Part shown: positions 10,280-21,518 of the stretch, in pieces
Layout: the number at the start of each line of letters is the position of its first letter
Numbering within the stretch: the stretch's first letter is position 1
Assembly (NCBI RefSeq): GCF_000237925.1
Contig: NW_017386007.1
Span: forward strand, 558,001 to 622,000
DNA length: 64,000 nucleotides
From: Schistosoma mansoni
Taxonomy: Eukaryota > Platyhelminthes > Trematoda > Strigeidida > Schistosomatidae
Direction: 5' to 3'
Translations under genes and position numbers: made by a program
Notes under the pieces: model-generated
What the model was told of the DNA's origin: nothing
What the model saw: only the letters and a program-made list of their open reading frames with translations
Database searches by the model: none

Positions 10280-10460
10280 CCAGAACATAGTTGGGGGGGT
10301 AACTAACTAAATTGTCGAGCCACCTAGACTAGTGGCCACATTGCAACCTGATCGATAGCATTCGATCAGCACTAAGAAGGACTTGACACATATGACATTG
10401 ATCACCACCCAGTGATTAATCAATTGTGATAACTAATCTATCTTAGTCAAATATAAGAAC
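10280..10460 (+). repeat. Dispersed repeat also present at 38065-38165
   Basis: The segment around 'cactaagaaggacttgacac' matches the complement of 38065-38165 over about 100 bp. The class is unknown. Confidence 0.5.
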
Positions 10461-10505
10461 TATTATATTAAATACTCCATTTGTAAATTTCCATTATATT
10501 TGTCT

Positions 10506-10893
10506 TGTTGGGGATGTGAAATCCCCAGAACTTACTTGGTAAATGACTTATTTTTGTAATTTTATTTTGAATTTCCTTGTTTTCGCGCCAAAAGCGCTCC
10601 TTTCACCTTCGAGTTGTATTTCCCACGCTATTGATCCGTTGTATCTTTTTAGTGTGCTATTTTGTAATGCTTCCCAAGGACAACTTCATACTGTATAAAT
10701 ATGTTTGATTTCTTCCTAATTTGATTGCTTGTACTTTGGCTACTTACGGAATATATTTTCTCTTACTTCGTCTTGGACTTCTCACTCTAGTTAGCGGGAC
10801 ATGGGACAACGGATTAGAATAGCCTATAGTGTCATTGTGTCATTGACCTTTGTTCGTTTACCGAGAAAATCGTAATTAGCATCAAGCATATCA
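10506..10893 (+). mobile_element. Solo LTR, fossil, second family; target duplication TGTCT
   Basis: Starts TGTTGGGGATGTG and ends ATATCA, flanked by TGTCT at 10501-10505 and 10894-10898. A TATA-like 'gtataaatatg' lies near 10692. At 388 bp, with no similarity to the neighbouring LTR family, it looks whole as an LTR, with no internal genes. Confidence 0.75.
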
Positions 10894-11549
10894 TGTCTTT
10901 TATATTCTGTATGGTTCTTCTGATTTAAAATTCTTTTTTCTTAAAATTCCGTTCCTGTTTTCTTCTAGTTGATCTTCATAACCTTCTGATGCCATGGTTT
11001 TCCAATTCTAGTTGATATTGCATACTACTTATGTCTGTCGACAAAAGTAGCATACACCACATCAGTATAATCTAATCTCGATAGTTTATAAACATTAGTA
11101 TTATTATTTTTAGCTTTATTCGATATTATATTTTTAGTACAATATGGAATTCTCAGAAAAAAGTATTTCAACAAGTTTCCATTCTTTACTTCTTGATCGA
11201 TCCTGGCGATAAATATTGAGTGATCGCCAGTTAGATATTAACAGTCCAGTCAATCGATATCAGAATAATGTACATTCTTTTCTCTGCATACATATTGCCA
11301 GTAACCACGATACTTTTGATTGTGCCTTTTGTAACTTGTACAACGAAAGGTTGTACACTTTTCAAAATAGCACCTGAATAGGTTATACGATTAATGGACA
11401 TAATGATGTACTATAACAAACAAAATTACATTACTTGTTGAAATATCTGGATATCAGGAACAGGTAGCTCAGATGTTCAAGCAGGCCGCCTTTTGACATT
11501 AAGTGATACATTATGATCGGAAGGGTGTTGCGTGGAGAGTTTAGGAATT

Positions 11550-11885
11550 TTAAAGTTAAACTCATGAGTTAATTAAAGCTAAACCACCACGGTAAACCTG
11601 GAAGCACTGGACGGCCGTTTCGTCCTAGTATGAGACTCCTCAACAGTGCACATCGACGATCCCGTCCCGAGGGACGGTGGCTCAATATCGTGGATTGGTG
11701 AAAGTTAGACATTAACACCATTGAATGCCAGCCAGCTCAGTGGTCTGAAGGTTAAGTGAGAGACCGATAGGTCGTGGATTCGAATCCCACTGGGCGGGAT
11801 CGTTGATGTACACTACTGGGGAGTCCCACACTAGAACGAGATGACCATCCAGTTTTTCAAGTTTTTCTATGGTGATCCAACTTTA
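11550..11885. repeat. SINE-B fold-back chimera
   Basis: Minus-oriented tail and ribozyme (11555-11665), then plus-oriented head with A box, B box ('ggattcgaatccc'), ribozyme remnant and tail. The minus ribozyme has T in place of the first core C, so it should not cleave. Confidence 0.7.
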
Positions 11886-12105
11886 AAAATTAGGTAGTTT
11901 TCATGCCAAAGACTCAATAAATATTTATTCACAGATGTCTATTTTAGTGATGAATTCACTTACTCAAAATAGTATGCCTTACTTGTATTTCCTCACAGTA
12001 TGTCATATTTCTGACTTTTAGAGTATATGATATATCTAGACTAATCAGGCATGTCAATGTATTTACATAGTTACCAAATTATAAAGCATTTAATCAAGTC
12101 ACACT

Positions 12106-12477
12106 TAATTACACCTGTTACTCTCAATGAACGATAGGCCAACGACAAGCATTCTCCAACCCATTCTATTCTGGGCCTTCTTTTCTAGTTCTATCCAACT
12201 TTTGTTCATTCTTCTCATGTCTGTCTTCATTTCTCGGTGTAATGTGTTCTTTGGTCTTCCTCTTCTCCTTTGACCTTCAGGATTCCAAAGTCATACTAGT
12301 ATAGGTGAAATATTACATTATACTCAAAACAAAACACGTATCTAATAAATGGTGAAAATAACCTTATCTACCATCATTTCGACTATAAGAGTTTATTAGA
12401 ATAACAGAAAAGTAATTAGTGGTAGACTTAAGAATTTATTGAACTCTACAACAAGATCCCTAGTTTTAACTGACGTA
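12106..12477 (-). mobile_element. Non-autonomous RTE-tailed chimera
   Basis: The minus strand begins with 'ACGTCAGTTAAAACTAGGG', runs about 190 bp through non-RTE sequence and switches at 'gactttggaatcctgaaggt' to the RTE 3' end. It is collinear with 19776-20140, with the junction at the same base. The shared fusion point means this is a propagated element, not a chance truncation. Confidence 0.75.
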
Positions 12478-12622
12478 TAATTTGAAGTGATCTATGATAT
12501 AGTGATAATGAAATATAAGCCTTTTATAGAAGAATCCATAATATAAGTCAACTTTGATAAAAAGTACAACAAAACACACTTAGAAACAATGCTATCAAAC
12601 TAATCAATCATCAACATTATAA

Positions 12623-12945
12623 GTAAAGATGGATGGTGGATAGAAGTGGAATCCAGGATGCGCGATACTTCATCCTATTTAAGACTTGTCAGATGGATGT
12701 ACTTGCATCTCAGAATTGATGTTCACTCCGGGATATGAAACCAGTACCATTCGCTCCAAACGTCATCACGTTATTCACTTAGCTACTGAATCCTGATAGT
12801 CACTAACTTGTTCAATGAGGTAACTTAAAGTAAAATCGAGACAATCCGTACAGGATGCACATATTTTAATAAGAGACTGATCAACTACAATTCTAAACAT
12901 CAATGGGAAGATTCAAGCAAACAATAACAAATAAATGTAACCAGT
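12623..12945. repeat. SINE-A fold-back, degenerate
   Basis: A minus-oriented half with ribozyme, B box and A box is followed by a plus-oriented 3' end ('catcaatgggaagattcaag'). The ribozyme core is mutated. Confidence 0.6.
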
Positions 12946-13204
12946 CATCAGTTTGCCTTAATATTAGTTACTAAGTACTATAATGATAGAACAAATGCAT
13001 CACTTCGTTAACATACTTAAGCTTCCTTCAGCTTATTCTTTAATCGAAGTGATAGATTCTATCAGTAATGAGATTTGCCATTATGCCTTTGATGGTGGGC
13101 TAAAAGTAGACCGTTTAAAATATATTTCAAAATGATTAATGAGTTCATATTTATTGCACTTTGATGAGACAATCGTTAATAAAATTATCAGTATGGGGTT
13201 GTGG

Positions 13205-13535
13205 AGATTGTCAAGTTTAGATTGATATCATAAATCGATCAATGTTAGACCACCATTGAAAATCTGGAAGCACTGAACGGCCATTTCATCCTATTATGGA
13301 ACTACTTAGCAGTGCGCATCCACGATCCCGTAGCAAAGGGACTCGAACCCAGGACCTTTGGCCTCGAGCGCAAACACCTAACTTTCAGATCACTGAGACC
13401 GATTTCTCGCGACCACCCACCACTGCCTTCAATGGGTAACTGCCTCACAACAGACATGGTTGAATATCGTCGATTGATGGAAGTTAGACATTAACACTGT
13501 TGGATGCCGGCCCAGTGGTCCGGAGGTTATGCGTT
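13205..13535. repeat. SINE-B fold-back, degenerate
   Basis: Minus-strand tail, ribozyme region, B box and A box (13215-13400), then a plus-strand 5' part up to a second A-box-like 'cccagtggtccggaggttat'. Both ribozyme regions are broken or missing. Confidence 0.65.
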
Positions 13536-14519
13536 AATAAAAGCTTAAATGAAACTTATATTCTAAAAGAGTTTTTATATTATAGGACTGACCTTAGTGT
13601 TCAGTATATAGTTACGTGACATTTTATAATGGTTCCTTACCTCAAAATTCATTTCTTATTATCAGTATTATCCTGCTAGTCAGTCTTTTCCTAATTAATA
13701 TCACGTCATTTTCGATTTCAGAAACGTGTCTTTATATCCTTCTCAGTCTGTTCTGTTCTAGAACATTCAAATAACTGACCCATAAATCATCAATCACCAA
13801 TTTACTCTAATATCATCTCCATCCTTTATTGAAACCTTTCTGTAAATCTGATACAATATATGAGAACTCGTTTGTTTTGTTAATTCATCAAGCCATAATT
13901 ACATAAAAAGCAAAGGGAGAAATTCCATCAAATCAATGAATTCACAACATTCTTTGGATGGCAACTGCTCACAGAGCAACAAAACCTTTTTAGGAAAACA
14001 ATATCCACCAATAGACTGCCTAGGGAGTTTGATGGATGCCCAATTTTTGTCTCTAAAGCGTATTTATATGTGAACTAGGGGTTTAAACACCTTTGAAGAA
14101 AAAAAACATGTAGTTAGCAACAATCGATATGGAGCAACAAAGAGAACATTTGTAACGTATAAAATTACCGTCGTCAACAACGAACTGTATAGGTGAATGT
14201 TAAACTTCTTGTCTGGTTACTCTATCTATCGGTTTGGTTGCTTTTGTGAAGTAAGCCACGTTAACTGTAATCAGCGATCATGGTCACTATGTTAACCAGT
14301 TCATCTTTCCGTAAGGTTTTATGATGAAATAGAATGGAGGCATTGGATTTCTGAGTATTCACCTTACCTTAATACATATTAAGATTAGGATGGCATTTAC
14401 AATCCCTCTAAATCTGGTAAGATTTCTTCATTACTAACTACTTAAAACAATATACAAAATGCAGTATATCTAATGTGTGTGGATATCCGAATCTCGTTTT
14501 CTTAATGATGAGTTGAGTA
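13536..14519. other. Intergenic DNA, no gene seen
   Basis: No conserved protein, RNA or repeat was recognised across this stretch. Confidence 0.4.
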
Positions 14520-14802
14520 GGTGAGATTATAATTTATGAACGAACTTTGAGCGACGCTGAAGTGACCTTGAGGATGTTCACCTAATAGCTAGGTGAGTGT
14601 TATAAACCTGTGTGAGGAATTTTGAACTGTGAATTACAGTTGATGGTTCGAGTTAGGAGTTAGATTTGTGGTTTTCATCAAGAACTGACATCAATTATAA
14701 TACCAAAACTTTATTTATCCGAATGGATGAGTGAATTTCGTGCCAAAATCCAAGACCTATTATCTTATACCTGATTAGTTCGTCCATAAATTATAGTCTC
14801 GA
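14520..14802. mobile_element. Merlin-derived MITE, degenerate
   Basis: Ends in inverted repeats 'ggtgagattataatttatga' and 'cataaattatagtctcg', the same terminal repeat as the Merlin elements at 41-45 kb. At about 283 bp it contains no transposase segment, so it could only be moved in trans. Confidence 0.7.
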
Positions 14803-14844
14803 TAAAACTGAATATTTTTTACTAGGTTCTCTCATTAGCAACAG

Positions 14845-15146
14845 CCTATGGTGAATGAAAACAAATCAGCTTTTAACTGAAGAGAGAATCGGGATAAGAC
14901 GTTGGAAGTGGATAGGGTATATTTTGCGAAAATCATCAAACTGTATCACGAGACGAACGTTTACCTGGAATCCTGAAGGGAAACGGAAAAGATGAAGGCC
15001 GAAGAATACACTACATCGGGAATTAGGAGCAGATATAAAAAGGATGAATAGAAACTGGGAAGGATTGCCCAGGACAGAGTTGGATGGAGAAGGATGATGA
15101 GTCGCCTATGCTCCTCCATGAGGGGTATCAGGCGTAAGTAAGTAGG
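14845..15146 (+). mobile_element. RTE LINE 3' fragment
   Basis: Contains the 'RRWKWIG' region, a [13 protein letters not shown] block, 'AQDRVGW' and the terminus 'tatcaggcgtaagtaagtag'. With 595-1047 it shares the 'ctcctccatgaggg' ending, which suggests a subfamily distinct from the copies ending in 'ctccattgggag'. Confidence 0.75.
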
Positions 15147-15857
15147 CTTCTCTTATTTATGTCGTTATGTAATGTGTTTATTTAGCATCAGTCCACCATT
15201 GTGGCGTAATTATCACATTTGCTTTTCATTAAAACATATCAGTATTACGACCCTTATATCATAATTAACTTTATCATGATTACATAAAACCTTATTGTTA
15301 CCACGATTATGCAGATTGAAAGTACTACTCCCTCTAGTCTACATGAGAACTGTTTTCAAACTGTATATGTTGAGTCAATCTAAACTACATTTAATCATGA
15401 GTTATATCCCAATACTCGTATAATGAATCAGTTCCGAACGACCAGATCAGCTTCACTAAACTGAAGTACTTCAAACTTCTGCCTAAAATTATACTCTTAA
15501 TTGTAACTATAGGCTACTCTCAGCTGATGTGTAACCTTGAGATAGAATGCATTCAATCGATTCTGCAAATCGTGTGTCTTTATGATAAAAACTACCAAGA
15601 TCCTCAGATGAATGAAATGATTGAAAACATGTCCCTGTTATATCGAAATTTACACTTGTATGTAATATGCAGGAAACAAATTAGCCCGGTTGTCAGTCAC
15701 TAAATTCGTTAGATAATATACTACAAAATCAATACATAAGACATTAGTATTGGTTGATTAAATCTTCTCACTGATGTTTAAGACTCGAACTTGTCAGTTA
15801 CTTTTTGGGATATCCGTGTAGATTCACTCAGTGTTGCCATTAAGTCACAAGGATTTT

Positions 15858-16130
15858 AAAAAGAGATGGATGGCGGGAAGAGATGGAATCCAGGATGGAT
15901 GTTTCCTTCGATGTAAGACTCCTCAGCTGGATACACATATACAAACCAGTAGCTATCTGGACTGAGTAGCTAAGTAGATAACGCGAGGGCTTTAGGAGAG
16001 AACGGTACAAGATTCGAACGCGGGAGAAGACATCGGCATTGAGCCATCATTACATCCAGCTGATGAGTCCCGAATAGTAAGAAACGAGCGTCCTGAATTC
16101 CACTACTACTCACTATTCGTCTTTCCCAAT
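15858..16130. repeat. SINE-A fold-back with plus-strand ribozyme
   Basis: A short minus-oriented ribozyme half (15860-15925) precedes a plus-oriented copy with A box, B-box-like 'aagattcgaacgcgg', hammerhead and the 'ccactactactcactattcg' end. Confidence 0.65.
16052..16100 (+). ncRNA. Hammerhead ribozyme of SINE-A
   Basis: Keeps CTGATGA, GAAAC and GTC. Helix I (CCAG/CTGA) has one mismatch and helix II is weakened on its 3' side. Confidence 0.55.
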
Positions 16131-16483
16131 ACATAGCTGACATTCACATAAGAGTGAAAAGTAAATGTGAAAAAATGTCGTATATTGACGTGAAACCTGT
16201 ACGATAAGAAAGTATTTTGTGGTTGATATCAAAACGACTTTGGGTATTTTTCTTTATACCTTAATTAACAGTATTAAAAAAGGTAATTGGCCTCAACTTT
16301 AAAGCAATATATGTTCATTGTATCTGGGTGGACACGTTTTGCGCGCATGATAAAAAACAAACTATCTCTGACTGTAACTCTGTTCGAATTTGGATCTTAA
16401 CTAGTGATTACTGCAGAAATTATTGGCTTTTACATGCATATTAAAACAACCGTAACCGATTACATCATTGTATTATTTATTTA

Positions 16484-16990
16484 AACACATAAATATTGGT
16501 ACAAGGAAGCACCAGATATATATGCGCCACGCAAACCTCATTTGATTTGTGTGAGGGCTGTGATACTGACCAGGTGCCCAAACTGAAGTAGGTGGTTTTC
16601 TTATGGGGCCACACCCGGAGCCTTTGACTTAAAGATCTGATCCACAAGGTAGTGGAGCATCGTGAAGAGATGTAGTCCCATGGTATCCGGTAACCAATAA
16701 TTGATTCATACGCCATTTGTTCCGTCAGGATACTGGAGCTCATGTGCACCATTGGTTTGGAATGAGGGTTATTCAACTCCCCTAGGTGGATTCGCCTTGT
16801 CCACCAACCCGGTTAAATCGACATTCATTCGCTTTTCGTCCTCTCAATTTCGTAAACAACAACCCAGCCACATGAAGGAAGTGAGTAGGACTTCCCCGGT
16901 AGAGGCTATATATGCGTGGCCATGTGAGAGCATTTCGAGAGGGAGAGCGGACTCTCCCCACTCTCGGCCTTACCAGGGCATTTGGGGGCA
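16484..16990 (-). mobile_element. Retroposon D, near full length
   Basis: The minus-strand copy runs from the complement of the AAATAAATA tail (16484) to the complement of the head GCCCCCAAATGCCCTGG (16990). It contains the 'accattggtttggaatgagg' and 'gcttttcgtcctctcaattt' blocks. Its 5' end coincides with those of the copies at 23.6, 25.6 and 60.4 kb, so this is the true element start. Confidence 0.8.
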
Positions 16991-19117
16991 TTATATCGCT
17001 TAATAATTTCTAAAACTATATCATTTTAGAAATTATTAGTATTATTAGGCGATAGGTTTGAGGAGTGAAATGGGGAAAAATGTAAGGAATGATTCATTAA
17101 TATGGGACAAGTATGGGTAATAAATTTGAACCAGTTGTTTTCATGTTATTTGAACTTTTCCACAACGACCAGCCATATGACCATAGATTCATGATTATTC
17201 TGTCGATATAGTCAAGTTAAAATTCCTAGAGTAATGACTAACAACAAAATTTGGGGTGTTTTGTCGTTGTTACTGTTAACGAACGAACGTCGCAAACACT
17301 CACCGAAACCTCACCTACTGAGCTATTGAGTTACATAATTCACTTCTTTAACAGGTTTTAGGTAAAAATGTCGAGTGGATAATTGGACAGGGCGAATCTA
17401 GCAAGCAGTTTCAGCGTTATAGAGAGTGAATTATAGAATCAGTGATGCCATACGTTTTAGATTACTAAAATGATGAACAGAATACTGGTAGACAGATGAT
17501 CTAGAAAGATAGAATGTGATTGACTGAGAACTGTTTACGAGAGTTAATGACACAAGCTCCAAAATAAACAGTTACTGAAAGGCAACACAACTCCCAATTG
17601 TAAAACAACTTTGTTATGCACAAAATCTTAAAAATTTCACCAAACGTTGTTTGAGACATAAGCGATCGGTAAATCAAGGCTCAATAGATCACTCCAACGC
17701 CAACGACAGTAAAGCCTGACTACCAGTCCTAATGCTCTGCCTAGCATATCGCAAGGATACCTTCATTTCGCCTTTGATTGTGACACACCATATTTAATAA
17801 TAACCGGCAACAGAACAATGAGACAGAATTTCTCCTTGTTCGGGACTAAACACTGGGATTTACCAACAATATAATGAGCTTACTGGAGCGTCCTGATGCT
17901 GACGACCAGGACATTTATGCTGGTAAATGTACAAGTGGATGTGCCAAAATGAATCAGTCATTGGCATGAGGGTTTTTTGGTCGAGTCTAATAGTTTACAA
18001 CATGGACTGGCAATCGGTGAAGAGCCATTGAAAGAAGCATCGGAAAACCGTTTTACTCCAATATGGGACTCGTCACGAGTATGCACATATGACCTTGTCG
18101 GCATCAGATGCGTAGCCTCTAGGCCTTATCGCGAACATCTGACTTTGAGACCAGAGTTAATATCCAGTCTTTTATACATCTAATTTTAACTAAATTGTTA
18201 TAGTGATTGGTAAGTAATTGCCTCATATTCCTAATGGTTGAACTTCATAGGTTACAGCTTCTCAGGTACTGAGTCCAATATATGGTGGAGCTGTGAATGC
18301 ACACTTCTAAATCCCATACTAGAACGACATGACTGCCCGTTTCTTCCTGGTTTTGTCAACTACAGACAAGTCAGTTCAGTTATCCGGATAATATACAGAA
18401 AATTTCAGGCTGAAATATTAAGCATTTAATTATGAATTAAATTATTTACAACAATCCTAAATGAAAAACTAGAATGGTTACTTAGTGTTGGAATGATCCA
18501 GAAAATTTCTTGCAATAGACAGGACAAGCTAAGGAAACATTAAGAAGCATTTAATCCAATCAGCGTTTAATTAGAAATTTTGCTAGAAACATCACGAAAG
18601 TGAAAAGTCAGATGTAGAGTTTCTGATTAGCTGATTACTACACCGCGACTATGTTTAGTAGCATTCCAGAATTTTCAGGAAAACCCAAGGACTTCTAAAA
18701 TACTACAAAAACCCTATATTTTCTGTACGCGAATGAACCATTGGAGTGAGGTGCTTCTAGCATATTTTGCGCCTTTTCTCTCATGTTCAAGTCAGTGTGT
18801 AGTTCTAGCTTGGGGGTTATGAGACTAGCTTAGGATCCGAGTATAGCGTTCAGTTAGTAAGACTTATCATTTAGTAACCATGCTAATTCACAATTGATGT
18901 TTGATTTGAAGATAGAATGCTTTTAATACAACAAATAATAAATAATTCTGGTAACTTGATTTTGATTTCATAGATTCATTAAAAACCAACGAATTATAAA
19001 ACCTAAAATCTATGTTTCCGATGTAATTTACAAAGTCAAAAACGGCTAATTTACTCTCAATCGATTTGCACAATATAACAAGAAAAAAAGAGGGAGAAAA
19101 TGGACAAAATCGCTATG
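16991..19117. other. Intergenic DNA, no gene seen
   Basis: A weak SINE-B-like stretch may lie at about 17960-18160 ('caatatgggactcgtcacga'). No conserved protein or RNA is recognised elsewhere. The reading frames here are short and lack splice context. Confidence 0.4.
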
Positions 19118-19128
19118 TAGAATTATCT

Positions 19129-19176
19129 TACTTACTTACACCTGTTACCCCTCGTCGAGGAGCATAGGCCGCTCAC
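19129..19176 (-). mobile_element. 48-bp RTE 3'-end insertion with 11-bp target duplication
   Basis: Only the last 48 bp of the RTE element are present, read on the minus strand and ending 'aggtgtaagtaagta'. TAGAATTATCT flanks it at 19118-19128 and 19177-19187. It is a severely 5'-truncated but structurally perfect retrotransposition event. It also shows that GTAA units are part of the transposed 3' end. Confidence 0.85.
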
Positions 19177-19299
19177 TAGAATTATCTGTAGTGTAGTAAA
19201 TATATATCATATCACATATGAAATGATCTCTTATCAGCTGTACTTAGAAGTACAGTAAACTAAAACATGGGAAGTTATCAAGGAATATCCACTCCAAAT

Positions 19300-19700
19300 C
19301 TGGAAAACTACAAAAGTCATCATCCAGAAGGTACAAGTGTTTATTAACAGTTGTCTACGCAAAATACTTCGGATCCGTTGGCCAGACACTATCAGCAACA
19401 ACCTACTGTGAGAGAGAACAAACCAAATTTCAGTGGAAGTAGAAAAAAGGAAGAAGCTCTGAAAGTAGATAGGATACATATTGAGGAAATCAGCCAATTG
19501 CGTCACAAGGCAAGCCCTCACATGGAATCCTGAAGGCCAAAGGGAAAGAGGAAGACCAAAGGACACGTCACGCCAACAAATTGAGATAGACATGAGAAGA
19601 ATAAAGAACAATTGGATAGAAGTATAAAGAAAGGCCCAGGACAGAGTGGGTTGGAGAACGCTGGTGGGCGGCCCATGCTCTATTGGTAGTAACAGACGTA
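19300..19700 (+). mobile_element. RTE LINE 3' fragment
   Basis: Encodes in pieces the 'VQVFINSCLRKILRIRWPDT' block, the 'SQLRHKAS' region in a shifted frame, and the 'AQDRVGW' end. It terminates 'aacagacgtaagttaaag'. Stops and frame changes make it non-coding. Confidence 0.75.
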
Positions 19701-19775
19701 AGTTAAAGTTGGTGTTTGCCAGAATTGGATGATTGTCTGTGCATCGTAGCAACAGACGATCACCATTATCTGTTG

Positions 19776-20140
19776 TACGTCGGTTAAAACTAGGGAAATT
19801 GTTATAGAGTTCAATAAATTCTTTAATTTACCACTTATTACTTTTCTGTTATTCTAATAAACTCTCATAGTCGAAATGATGGTAGATAAGGTTATTTTCA
19901 CCATTTATCAGAGACGTGTTTTGTTTTGAGTATAATGTAATATTTCACCTATACCAGTGTGACTTTGGAATCCTGGAGGTCAAAGGAGAAGAGGACGACC
20001 AAGAAACCCATTACACCGAGAAATGGAGACAGACATGAGAAGAATGAACAAGAATTGGATAAAAGTATAAAGAAAGGCCCAGGACAGAGTGGGCTGGAGT
20101 ATGCTGGTCGGCAGTCTATGCTCCATTGGGAGGAACAGGC
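19776..20140 (+). mobile_element. Non-autonomous RTE-tailed chimera followed by a giant GTAA array
   Basis: Collinear with 12106-12477 on the opposite strand: head 'acgtcggttaaaactaggga', a switch to RTE sequence at 'gactttggaatcctgg', RTE end 'aggaacaggc' and then directly GTAA units. No protein is encoded. Confidence 0.75.
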
Positions 20141-21237
<1,097 letters not shown>

Positions 21238-21518
21238 TCCACTCAAATGAACTCAGCTATAGAAAGAAACATCAATTAGTTACTAATTGAGCTAAAATCT
21301 GAAAACTAATCACAATCAAAAAATCTCTATACAAATAATATAAGTATATATTCAATGATGAAATATTTACAACATCTTTTATACAATGTTCCTTTTGTCA
21401 AGGAATATACAAAACTATATTTTCCCCCCCCTCCGTTTGAAGATTCTTTCCCATTAAATTTTTTTTAAAAAAAGTGAATTCATATACAGAAAAGTGAAGT
21501 GAACACTTAATCAAATAA

